Source: JALYUA01 sp038229875 (GTDB lineage: Bacteria > Acidobacteriota > Thermoanaerobaculia > UBA5066 > Gp7-AA6). Taken from it: a stretch of DNA of 43,040 nt. A program made the position numbers and the translations under genes. Shown here in pieces: positions 6,221 to 14,319 of the stretch. How positions within the stretch are numbered: the first letter of the stretch is position 1; every line of letters begins with the position of its first letter. Where the stretch lies: positions 1-43,040 of the forward strand of contig JBBROA010000020.1 of the NCBI GenBank assembly GCA_038229875.1. The letters are read 5' to 3'. The notes under the pieces are model-generated. The model was given only the letters and a program-made list of their open reading frames with translations, made no database searches and was not told where the DNA came from.

Positions 6221-9058
6221 CTACGACCGCCAGCGGTGAGCCGCCACTTCGTACACCGAGACCGTTCCAGCACGGTTGGCGGTGGCCAGGAGTTTCGGAA
6301 GGCGTCCGAACCAGCGAAACCACGGGTCCTCCTCATACTCGGCGACGATAGCGAGACGACCGTTTGCCAATGTCCACGTCGCCCCGCCTCTTCCTTCGTG
6401 TGGTGCGAAGAGGTAACTGCGGAGCCCGACGCGAATGGCATCAAAATTCTTCGGTAAGAACCCGGTATCCGTATCGATCGCACTCCATTGACTCCCGGAC
6501 GAGGACGACTGGAGCGCACCTCCGTCGGATGTCCACAGCAGCCTGTCAGACAAGCTGCAAAGATGTCCACAGCCCTGGCGCGGAGCCGCAAGCACGCGTT
6601 CTCGCTGCAGCTCGCGATCGAGCACCGCGATTCCGTCTGAGCTCGAGGCGAACCACCGATCCCGAAGCCTCGCAACGCTGCGAACGGGAGAGGTCAGGAT
6701 CCGGTTCACGAGGAACTGCCTGTCATGGCCCTTGATGACGGCCAGGCCGAAGTCTCCCCAGGCGAGAATCTGGCCACGTGGTGCTTCGGCGAGACCGATC
6801 AGCCCGGCGAGGGGAAGGCTGAAGGCCAGGGCCGGCCGCGAAGGCGCGCGCAGGTCGAACAGGCTCAAACCGCTTGCCGAACCGACGGCCAGCAGGGGAC
6901 TGGAACCTGCGTGCAACAGGGCGATGCCTCTCGGAGAAGAATCCAGGCGAATTTGAGCCGCCTCGTGCAATAGCGTCTGGGCCAGGTCGAGCTGTTTCCC
7001 GCCAGAGCTCCCGTCTGTGTTCGATCCCGCGGCACCCGGCGCATAGGATGCCGGTGACCGCTCGGACTTGGCGCTTTCGCGCAACTGCAGCTCTACGGCT
7101 TGCTTTGGGCGGGTTAAGAACGAAGCGCTCAATGGACGTCCGGCGGAACTGAAATGCCTCACCTCTGCCTGGTTTGGCCCCAGGCTCGCCGTGACGATGC
7201 CTCCGAGAGAAGAGGCGGGAACCTCGAACTCCCAGAGTTGAGAGTACGAAGCGTTCGCATCATCGGGCGCCGGATCGACCAGCCAGTCCGGCTTCAGCGA
7301 GTGAAGGTGCCAGGGGTCTTTGAGTTTCTCGCACGCCGCGGTCGCCCGGTTCAACGCCTCGCCCACAAGTCCTCTGGCCTCGGCGTCCGTGAGTGTCGGG
7401 GGCGGAGCGATCGTCGCGAGTGTCACTCCGATGTTCGTATGGACTGCGAGAATGCAGGGAAATGTGGGCGGCGGATAACCGCAGAACGTGTGGATATCGT
7501 CGCCGACGACGAGGTCGCGATACGAGCTCGTGAAATCGTCGAGAACGTCGACCTGGTTTATCGAAAGCGTCGATGAACCTGGCGCCCCGTTGCTCACCCT
7601 GACATTCCCCGCCGCGACGAGCGTTTCGAAGAGCGGCCGCTTCCCGGCTTGCTGAACGGCATCCTGGAGCGCGTTGCACGTGGGGGGACCCGCGGACCAG
7701 CTGAAAGCCCGGACGTCGAGTTGCACCTCCGGTTCGGAGGGGAGGGGGCTGGCCACGCCCTCACCCATCAGGACAATGCCGCTCGAGATGCCGAGAGCGT
7801 CGCGCACGTGACCCGCCAATCCTCCCGCCGAGGGCGGTCTTACGGAGCCGTCGCAGCGCATCGTCGAAGGGCCGGTGACGGTGCATCGGATGTCCTTGAT
7901 GAGAGGCCCGAGCGCGGCGGACTTATCACCTAAAATCTTTGAGGCAGAGAACGTCGTACCGATTTGCGACGAAACGATCTCCTCCACGATGACCCGGACC
8001 ACGAACGAGGCGTCGATGCCTCCGATGCTCACCGCATCCACGACATACCCGACGTCGATCTGAAGCACATCGGTTCGCGGAACGGAGAGGTCCAGGGTCA
8101 GACCGACCGAGAGCTCCCCGACGACGTCCTCTCCCAGTATGGTTGTCAAGGTCTTGTGACCGGCAAAGGAGATCGAGATCCTGACCGAGCCGTTCCTTGT
8201 CGACCAGTCCACCAAAACCCCCGGTACGAAGTCGAACACCGCGGCATCGCGAAGGGCGGAATACACGCCATTGCTGATGGCTTCTTTGAAAGCCTCGTTA
8301 CCGACGAAGAGGCACCAGGGGAGAGGAGTGGACGAGGGCAGGAACCCGAGTGCCCCCGCCAACAACAGGCGGTTATCGGTCGTTCCCGCGAAAAACGCCA
8401 CCCACGGGTCTGCGGTCGTTGCGAGGACGGGAGTTTCGAGACGGACGCACACGAACGTCTTGTCGCTCGATAGCGCGATCCCGGCATTCATTGGATAACG
8501 CGTGTCGGTATTCGACAGCATGAATGCATCGAACGGAATCGTCACGTCAGGAGGCTGCGGAATCAACGCTCCCACACGTGCTTTGAGGATCGAATCCAGA
8601 GCCGGGTCGGTGTCGCCAACGAGCGTCGGCGTCCCCAGCGTGAATGACAATCGAACGCCGGCATCGGGCGTCGAGCGCGGATCGGCTGCGGAGCCTGGTG
8701 CGACGCGCGATGTCACGATGATCGGCAGTCGGACGGTGCGGGATCCTTGGGGCGTGAACACTGCCTCGGATCGGGTTGCGAGATCGAGCTGAATGTCATT
8801 GTTGATGACAAGCCGTTGCGACACGACTTGCTGCACCAGGAAATCCTCTCCCCAATAGGGCGATCGGAAAGAAATATCGACCGCGTCCCCCGGCCCGGAT
8901 TCGATCGACGGCTCGTCGACGAGCCTGACTCCAGTGACCCAGACCTCCTGACCGGAGACCGTCAGCGGGTCGATGACCGCCTGACCGAGAGCGTCATGAA
9001 GAACCGCGCGTATCTTCTGGAGCAGGCGGTCTGCAGTTGTCTGAAACTCCGAGAGCAT
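6221..9058 (-). CDS. Large protein of unknown function with beta-propeller-like C-terminus
   Basis: I do not recognise this 945-residue protein. The ATG at 9058 has a strong ribosome site (AGGAGG, 7 bp upstream). There is no clear signal peptide. Residues 1 to about 640 are rich in alternating hydrophobic beta-strand patterns, with stretches such as VDISFRSPYWGEDFLVQQVV and repeated amphipathic segments, weakly suggestive of lipid-binding TULIP-like folds. A Ser/Gly/Ala-rich linker (about 655-690) leads to a C-terminal region of about 250 residues with short repeated blades (ILAWGDFGLAVI, WFASSSDGIAVLD), typical of a beta-propeller. It stands alone on the minus strand, with RAYT debris downstream. 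The coding assignment is secure from length and codon pattern; the domain guesses are tentative. Confidence 0.75.
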   Translation of the reverse strand: MLSEFQTTADRLLQKIRAVLHDALGQAVIDPLTVSGQEVWVTGVRLVDEPSIESGPGDAVDISFRSPYWGEDFLVQQVVSQRLVINNDIQLDLATRSEAVFTPQGSRTVRLPIIVTSRVAPGSAADPRSTPDAGVRLSFTLGTPTLVGDTDPALDSILKARVGALIPQPPDVTIPFDAFMLSNTDTRYPMNAGIALSSDKTFVCVRLETPVLATTADPWVAFFAGTTDNRLLLAGALGFLPSSTPLPWCLFVGNEAFKEAISNGVYSALRDAAVFDFVPGVLVDWSTRNGSVRISISFAGHKTLTTILGEDVVGELSVGLTLDLSVPRTDVLQIDVGYVVDAVSIGGIDASFVVRVIVEEIVSSQIGTTFSASKILGDKSAALGPLIKDIRCTVTGPSTMRCDGSVRPPSAGGLAGHVRDALGISSGIVLMGEGVASPLPSEPEVQLDVRAFSWSAGPPTCNALQDAVQQAGKRPLFETLVAAGNVRVSNGAPGSSTLSINQVDVLDDFTSSYRDLVVGDDIHTFCGYPPPTFPCILAVHTNIGVTLATIAPPPTLTDAEARGLVGEALNRATAACEKLKDPWHLHSLKPDWLVDPAPDDANASYSQLWEFEVPASSLGGIVTASLGPNQAEVRHFSSAGRPLSASFLTRPKQAVELQLRESAKSERSPASYAPGAAGSNTDGSSGGKQLDLAQTLLHEAAQIRLDSSPRGIALLHAGSSPLLAVGSASGLSLFDLRAPSRPALAFSLPLAGLIGLAEAPRGQILAWGDFGLAVIKGHDRQFLVNRILTSPVRSVARLRDRWFASSSDGIAVLDRELQRERVLAAPRQGCGHLCSLSDRLLWTSDGGALQSSSSGSQWSAIDTDTGFLPKNFDAIRVGLRSYLFAPHEGRGGATWTLANGRLAIVAEYEEDPWFRWFGRLPKLLATANRAGTVSVYEVAAHRWRS

Positions 9059-9374
9059 GATCAGCCTCCTGAGCTGGGATCAGCCAAAGCGCGGGGTGGG
9101 AGAGCGGGTCGTAGAGGGCCGTAGATCGCGGCGAGCACCGATACCGCCGCGCGCATGGCAACGACGGTGTTACCTCGTTCTAAGGTTGCGGTGAGCGATG
9201 GAGTGTAGTGGTCGAGGATGGAGGACGTCCAAAATCAGGGATGGAAGAAGAGGGCTGCCTGACTCCGGAGCGTAACACGCGCGTTCAATCCAATGACTCG
9301 CCCCTACCCAATGGATCTGTGGCCGCCTCGCTCGAGCGCGAGGAACCGGTCAGGAGGGGGAAATGAGGGGGAAA
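9059..9374. other. Intergenic region, no gene seen
   Basis: No reading frame with family features is visible. It contains the ribosome site of the 945-residue gene at its left edge. At its right end a short tandem, GGGGGAAATG repeated twice near 9355-9377, leads into a GGGGTCAG element end. Confidence 0.4.
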
Positions 9375-9404
9375 TGGGGTCAGGTCTGATTTGCTGATTT
9401 CGGG
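9375..9404 (+). repeat. Solo type B element end
   Basis: TGGGGTCAGGTCTGATTTGC starts at 9375 and matches the type B ends at 3421, 5522 and 20168. No transposase sequence follows; a short GGGAA tandem runs from about 9403. It is an isolated end. Confidence 0.7.
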
Positions 9405-9434
9405 AAGGGAAGGGAAGGGAAGTGGAGGGGATGA

Positions 9435-9499
9435 GTCAGTCTTGCTTTGATGTCGAAGCATGCGTCCAGGCGTTTGAAAAACATCAAAACAAGACTGAC
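9435..9499. repeat. Long palindrome, 19-bp arms
   Basis: GTCAGTCTTGCTTTGATGT at 9435-9453 is the reverse complement of 9481-9499 with one mismatch, separated by 27 bp. It can form a long hairpin. It differs in sequence from the other GGGGTCAG ends but shares GTCAG and the outer GACCC, so it may be an REP-type target of another RAYT family. Confidence 0.75.
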
Positions 9500-9599
9500 C
9501 CTAAGGGTCGAAGCAGGCCAGCCGGGAGCGGAATAGGCGGTCCGTTGACGGCCCGGGGTTCCTGGAATCCGGCGCTCGGCCGCTGCCTCTTTCAGCGAA

Positions 9600-9968
9600 T
9601 CAGCGAAGGCCGTCGACGACGTAGAGTCGCGAGAGGCTTCGCATGTAGCTGTAGCAGTAGGAGCGTCCATCGGGAGTGAGCTGGACAGTCGCCACCGAAC
9701 CGACGCCCGTCGGGTCGGCCGGGGTGATCCGCTTGAAAAAACTCCGCTGACCCGTCGCGAGATGGTTGAGGGCTGACGCCGCACGCGCTTCCTTCTCGAA
9801 ACGCTTGAGCCGATCGGTGCTCACCGCCACGTCGGCCGGCAGAACCTTGACGGCGACGTCCCGACCGAGCCTCTCGTCCCTCGCCCGGTACACCTCCCCC
9901 ATCCCGCCCGCGCCGATCGGGCCGAGAATCCCGTAAGGGCCGAGCCGGGTTCCTGAAGGAAGTGTCAT
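9600..9968 (-). pseudogene. Ser/Thr kinase remnant: N-lobe joined in frame to the far C-terminus
   Basis: The 122-residue frame begins as a normal bacterial Ser/Thr kinase: the glycine loop IGAGGMGEVYRARD is followed by VAVKVLP with the ATP-binding lysine, up to about residue 69 (ASALNH). It then switches abruptly to LATGQRSFFKRITPADPTG and ends RSLSRLYVVDGLR, the usual last blade of the WD40-like/TolB propeller at the end of acidobacterial kinases. The catalytic HRD and DFG segments, any membrane helix and most of the propeller are missing, as expected after an in-frame internal deletion of many hundred codons. It cannot be an active kinase. Confidence 0.8.
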
Positions 9969-10262
9969 GACTGGAGAGCCACCCCCGCGTAAAGGGGATC
10001 GTAGGCGAGCCGTCTCGCCGAGTCGACCGAAATCCGCAACCCGGAACTCAATGAGCGCACGCCGTGGCGTCGAAACCGGTAGAGCTCAGTGCGGTTCACC
10101 AATTACCGTGAGAGGAGCCGCTCTGTCAGCGTTTTCCTTTATTCGTCGCGGTTTCCCGGCGGAGAGAGGGGTCGATCCGCCGAAGCCGAGCACTGCGAGA
10201 TCCTTCGCGAGGCGAGAACTTGATTTCGCGTCATGTGGCCGCGACTCCCGGGCCGGGGATTG
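9969..10262. other. Intergenic region, nothing recognised
   Basis: This 294-bp stretch lies between the kinase remnant's start and the end of the small secreted protein gene. I see no supported gene, hairpin terminator or member of the repeat families here. Confidence 0.3.
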
Positions 10263-10610
10263 TTAACTGCGCTCGCAATTGTGCCGAGTCAGCGCGACGG
10301 ATTTGATCGTCTTCGGATAGGCGCGCTGGCAGACCGTCCCATTTGTCATAGCTTCGTGGACTTCGGCTTCGCACCGCTCGTTCTCGCGTTTCGACCCATT
10401 GTCGAAACCGACCGACCAAACAAACACGCATCTGTAACGCAGATCGCCCGGTGGCAGCGTCGCCAATATACGCACGACGCGCCGGTTGCTCGAATCAATC
10501 TCGCATACGACGGCCGGCTCCGCGATCGCCCGATCCACGACAAAGAGGAGACAGAAGGCCAGCATCTGGCGGCGGAACAGAGCCGTCCACCCGGGAGACT
10601 TCGTTACCAT
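10263..10610 (-). CDS. Small secreted cysteine-containing protein
   Basis: This is a 115-residue protein with a good ribosome site (AAAGGAG, 6 bp before the ATG at 10610). An N-terminal hydrophobic stretch MLAFCLLFVVDRAIA after a positively charged start looks like a signal peptide. The mature part has five cysteines (VVCEID, YRCVFVW, ERCEAE, TVCQRA, HNCERS), suggesting disulfides and an extracytoplasmic location. I do not recognise the family. It is isolated between kinase genes and repeat debris. Confidence 0.6.
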   Translation of the reverse strand: MVTKSPGWTALFRRQMLAFCLLFVVDRAIAEPAVVCEIDSSNRRVVRILATLPPGDLRYRCVFVWSVGFDNGSKRENERCEAEVHEAMTNGTVCQRAYPKTIKSVALTRHNCERS

Positions 10611-10745
10611 TGCCGACTCCTTTCAGGGTCCACCTATCGACAGCCGAAAGGGCCGCCGGCGCGCCCGATGCGACGAATCGCGAAGACAGCCGGCCAATGA
10701 AAATAGGACGCTTGCCGGTAATACTACCCGAGAGGGGTGGTGCAG

Positions 10746-10831
10746 GGGGTCAGCGCTTCTCTAAAGGCGGCCGTGACTCGTCAAGCCTCCTGTTGAACTT
10801 ACGCTGTGTTTTCCGGCTCTGTTTCCGGAGC
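10746..10831 (+). repeat. R2 repeat, copy A
   Basis: It starts with GGGGTCAG, followed by a block containing GCGGCCGTGACTCGTCAAGC and GAACTTACGCTGTGTTTT. The same block occurs at 27306-27396 and 33508-33607. It carries no coding potential. Here it directly precedes a GGGGTCAG element end at 10833. Confidence 0.8.
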
Positions 10832-10832
10832 T

Positions 10833-11310
10833 GGGGTCAGACCCGAAATCCTGATTTTGCCGACCCCGATCTTTTCCACGAGCGGGGAACCAAATGGGGA
10901 ACCAAATGGATCAGACCCCCCAATCCAATGGAACGATTGGGTTCGTTCTGGACATCCTGATTCCACCCTCGATTCCGCTACTGGCTGCAGGTTAAGCCCG
11001 CGCCGGCACGTACCGGTCCTGAGAATTCTGCCCGGGCAGCGGGTGCCGGCCGATAGACAGAACTTGAACTTCTCGCGGTAGCGGCGGATGCGGTCGAGGT
11101 ATTCCTCCCGATCTGAATCATCGCGGAAGACCGGGCGGCGTTTCATTTCCACGGCAGGCCACGTGGTAGACGGCGCCTGAGAATTTCAGTTTCGGAGAGC
11201 GCGTCAAATACCCTTCCCCTCTTTGGTCCGGCGAGCGATTCATTGCTCACGAATTGTCGCCAGCCCGATCCGGGCGGGAGTCGGAAGTCAGCAAGTCAGA
11301 ACTGACCCCC
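10833..11310 (-). mobile_element. RAYT remnant: 5' end of the transposase plus R1 leader
   Basis: The left boundary is a type A end (GGGGTCAGACCCGAAATCC at 10833); the right boundary, read inverted from 11309, is type B (GGGGTCAGTTCTGACTTGC). From 11052 to 11310 it is nearly identical to 20540-20809: a RAYT N-terminus on the minus strand (RPVFRDDSDREEYLDRIRRY) preceded by the R1 leader. The HUH motif and everything after it are gone. Between 10861 and 11050 are a 12-bp perfect tandem (GGGGAACCAAAT at 10884-10907) and a small hairpin (CCCAATC/GATTGGG, 10919-10941). Confidence 0.75.
11203..11280 (-). repeat. R1 repeat, copy 2
   Basis: CTTTGGTCCGGCGAGCGATT begins at 11221. In the RAYT reading direction R1 forms the leader between the element end and the transposase start, as in copy 3 at 20701. 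Confidence 0.8.
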
Positions 11311-11340
11311 ATCCACATCGTCGGAGTCGCGAGCCCCCCC

Positions 11341-13701
11341 TCACAAGAAGGCGGGGATCCCAACCCGGCGAGCGATCTCACGGAAGCGCGGATGGGAGTG
11401 GAGCGGCCGCAGACGGGGATCGATGCCCATGTCGATCAACCTCTCCGCGCGATCGGCGAGGGCCTTCTCCAAGGCGTCGAGCGCGGCTGCGGTCTCCCCG
11501 AATCCGAGGCGGGCAATCCCGATCTCGTACGCAATAGATGATTCGTCGCGGCCGGCGAGCGTCTCGAGCTCCACCTCCGCTTCGCTCCGCCGGCCGGCAC
11601 GGACGAGGAGCCGGATGCGCGCGGCCGCCGCCTCGCCGCTTTGAGGTGAGAGCCGGGCCGCCTCTTCGAGCTCCGCGAGAGCCTTGGCGATTTCATCCTG
11701 CTGCTCGTATGCCAGGCCGAGATAGAAGTGCGCATAGAAAAACGAAGGGTCCATCTCGACGGAAATCCGGCACTGTTCCGCGGCACGATCGAAGTCGCCC
11801 GAGTAGAGGTAGTGCCATCCGAGGTGCGTGTTGATCCCGAGGTCGAGCGGCTCGATCTCGATCGCCTTGCGGCTCGCCGCGAGCGATTCGGCGACGCGCC
11901 CGGCCGGCAACAGCAGGTGAGAGTAGGAGTGGTGGCCCTCCCAGTAGAGAGGATCGAGCGCGATCGACCGGCGAAACTCGTTCTCGGCCGCCGTCCAGTT
12001 CCAGTCGAAATAGAGCAGGATCCGGCCGAGGCTCGTGTGGGCGTCCGCCAGCGAATCGTCGATCTCCAGAGCGCGAAGCGCCGCGGGTCGCGCGCGGGCG
12101 ACCACGTCTTCCGCGCGGCCGCCGATCGAACCGCCGCGCTCCAGAAAGCAATCGGCAAGTCCCGCGTAGGCCCGCGCGTACGACGGATCGGCTTCGATCG
12201 CCTCCTCAAAGAACCGGATCGCCTTCCTCCGGGTCTCCGGCGTCCTCCGTGCCCAGAAGTAGAGTCCTTTCAGGTACAGCTGATAGGCGTGAACGTTCTC
12301 CGTGTCCGGACGCCGGGCCGCGCGGGCCGATCCGGAGAGACCGAGACCGAGGCGATCTCTCAACGTCGCGACGATCGTGTTGGCCACGTCGTCCTGAACG
12401 GCGAACACGTCGCGGATGTCGCGGTCATACGTCTCGGACCAGAGCTGGTACCCGTCGGCGACGCTCGTCAGCTGCGCCGTCAGCCGCATCCGCTGGCCCG
12501 ATCTCCGCACGCTCCCCTCCAGGATCGCGGTCGCGCCGAGCGCTCGCCCGAGTTCCCGGATGTCCTGGATCCTCCCCTTGAGCGCAAACACGGACGTGCG
12601 GGACGCCACACGCAGTCCGTGAACGCGCGAGAGCGCGCCGATGAGCTCTTCCGTCATTCCGTCGCTGAAGTATTCGTTCTCGGGATCGGGGCTGCGGTTG
12701 ACGAAAGGCAGCACGGCGAGAGACGCGGGTGCCGCGCCGGCGACGGCTTCCGCCCGGTCGGATTTTCCGGCGCGTTCTCTCGCCCGAATCGTCCCGGACT
12801 CGTCCAAGACGAGCCCGAAAGCGAACGCGAGGTCGCTCATCGACTGAAATCGGTTTTCGGCTTCTTTTTCCAGACAGCGGGCGACGACGCGGACGAAGGC
12901 GGGAGCTGTTTCTGCGAGCGATGCGAGGTGGGCGGTGGCGAGCGGATCGTGGTGAAGAGTTTCGGCCAGCGTGTCGGCCGCGCTGAGTCCCGAGAACGCC
13001 CGCTCGCCCGTCGCCACCTCGATGACGACGCAGCCGAGGGCGAAAATGTCACTCCTCGCATCGGCCGGCAGTCCCCGGACCTGCTCCGGCGCGAGATACC
13101 CGACGGTGCCAAGGACAGTGCCCGGCACGGTCCCCGGGGCATCCATGGTCGGAAGCGCCGTCAGTCGGTTTCCCGCCGTGGGATGCGCCGCGGCCGCTTG
13201 CTCCGTTCCGGCCGCGTCGAGCGGCCGCCAACTCGAAAGCCCGAAGTCGAGGACCTTCACTCTCCCGTCGCGGGTGAGGAAGAGATTCTCGGGCTTCAGA
13301 TCGCGGTGAACGATCCCTTTCGCGTGGGCCGCCGCCAGGCCCTCCGCGACCGCGCGGCCGATCGCCGCAGCCTTCCTCCAGTCCGGCGCCGCTCCCAGGA
13401 GCCACAGGCGGAGCGTCTGGCCTTCGAGAAGCTCGGTGACGGCAAAGAGAATTCCGCTCTCCTCGCCGATGTCGTAGAGGGCCAGGATGTTCGGATGGTT
13501 CAAGGCCGCGACGGCGCGGGCTTCCCGCTGGAACCGGGCCGCGAGATCTGCGGTCCCGGCGAGCCGTTCCGCCACGATCTTGACGGCCACCTCGCGTCCC
13601 AACCGCGTGTCGCGTGCCCGATACACCTCGCCCATCCCCCCTGCGCCGAGCGGGGCGAGAATTTCGTATGGCCCGAGCCGGGCCCCGCCAGTCAGAGGCA
13701 A
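11341..13701 (-). CDS. Cytoplasmic-type Ser/Thr protein kinase with TolB-like and TPR domains
   Basis: The 786-residue protein starts at a TTG (13701), the only start that gives the standard N-terminus LTGGARLGPYEILAPLG; an in-frame stop lies just upstream. The kinase domain (about 10-280) has the glycine loop LGAGGMGEVYRAR, K41, HRDLKPEN at 132-139 and DFG at 152-154, so it should be active. Residues about 325-460 (SLAVLPFVNRSPDPENEYFS) form the TolB/FlgO-like domain found before TPRs in such proteins. Residues about 470-750 are TPR-like repeats for protein contacts. No transmembrane helix separates kinase and sensor, unlike the related kinase at 38622. The 5' end is 25 bp from RAYT debris, with no visible ribosome site. 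Confidence 0.9.
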   Translation of the reverse strand: MPLTGGARLGPYEILAPLGAGGMGEVYRARDTRLGREVAVKIVAERLAGTADLAARFQREARAVAALNHPNILALYDIGEESGILFAVTELLEGQTLRLWLLGAAPDWRKAAAIGRAVAEGLAAAHAKGIVHRDLKPENLFLTRDGRVKVLDFGLSSWRPLDAAGTEQAAAAHPTAGNRLTALPTMDAPGTVPGTVLGTVGYLAPEQVRGLPADARSDIFALGCVVIEVATGERAFSGLSAADTLAETLHHDPLATAHLASLAETAPAFVRVVARCLEKEAENRFQSMSDLAFAFGLVLDESGTIRARERAGKSDRAEAVAGAAPASLAVLPFVNRSPDPENEYFSDGMTEELIGALSRVHGLRVASRTSVFALKGRIQDIRELGRALGATAILEGSVRRSGQRMRLTAQLTSVADGYQLWSETYDRDIRDVFAVQDDVANTIVATLRDRLGLGLSGSARAARRPDTENVHAYQLYLKGLYFWARRTPETRRKAIRFFEEAIEADPSYARAYAGLADCFLERGGSIGGRAEDVVARARPAALRALEIDDSLADAHTSLGRILLYFDWNWTAAENEFRRSIALDPLYWEGHHSYSHLLLPAGRVAESLAASRKAIEIEPLDLGINTHLGWHYLYSGDFDRAAEQCRISVEMDPSFFYAHFYLGLAYEQQDEIAKALAELEEAARLSPQSGEAAAARIRLLVRAGRRSEAEVELETLAGRDESSIAYEIGIARLGFGETAAALDALEKALADRAERLIDMGIDPRLRPLHSHPRFREIARRVGIPAFL

Positions 13702-13726
13702 GGTGCCCGAAGATTACATCCGAGGC

Positions 13727-14294
13727 ACCGAGCGAACGCGATCGAGCCGCCCTTCCGCGGCCCGGCCATGACTTCAGGGGACAGGCTGGTCGTCCGGGCG
13801 ACGACTTCGATGACACGTTGCTCGGTGAGGCCACGAAGCGCCGACTCGAGCTGGCCGGCGGCTTCGAAACGCTCGAGAGCGAAAGTCTCGTCTACCTTGT
13901 CGCTTGACGCTTGACGACCTGATCGACCGTCCGGAGACCGTCGCAGGGTGGTGAGACAGGTGGGCCATCGACGAGGTCGATGTAGCCTCGCACAACGGTC
14001 TGGGGAGTGGGTTCCAGGTTAGAAATGGCCTGGTCCAGGTGGAGCCAGGACGGGCCGCGTCCTTACCGAAAGAAGCGATCGCTCGACCAGGCGTAGTCGC
14101 CGGCACACTTGACGATGCGAGCGCGAACGGGGTTGATGGACTTATCGAATCAAGGCCAGGAAATAGCGGCCCTTCTGGAGGAGAAAGGCTTTGTCTCTCC
14201 CCTGAAAAAGGTGGCCGACGCGACCGTGCCGGCGGTTGAAACCACCGGGCATAGGTGGAATGCAGGGCGCCCATGACAGGAGATAAGGGGACCG
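13727..14294 (-). mobile_element. RAYT remnant upstream of the FkbH operon
   Basis: The minus strand carries pieces of the transposase. 13727-13960 matches the RAYT C-terminal region (compare 5765-5985), and 14027-14294 matches the central HUH/HLNP region at about 88% identity by eye to 20218-20495 (RYIHLNP-type and RHGRVGHLFQGRDKAF segments). Frames are broken, the two parts are in scrambled order relative to an intact gene, and no terminal repeats are visible. The remnant fills the space between the divergent starts of the kinase at 13701 and the glycosyltransferase at 14320, so native promoters of both may have been replaced. Confidence 0.75.
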
Positions 14295-14303
14295 GTGCAT
14301 AAT
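14273..14303 (+). promoter_or_regulatory. Candidate promoter at the RAYT junction
   Basis: ATGACA at 14273-14278 and CATAAT at 14298-14303 are each one base from the sigma-70 consensus boxes, with a 19-bp spacer, and lie 16 bp before the ATG at 14320. The -35-like box is inside RAYT-derived sequence (it is also present at 20469), while the -10-like box is outside it. The spacer is longer than ideal, so this is tentative. Confidence 0.3.
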
Positions 14304-14319
14304 ATCCAGACCCAAATTC

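Noticed and set aside
11728..13914. 728-codon plus-strand frame opposite the kinase at 11341
   Set aside because: The opposite strand encodes a complete kinase, TolB-like and TPR protein; this frame is charged, featureless sequence.
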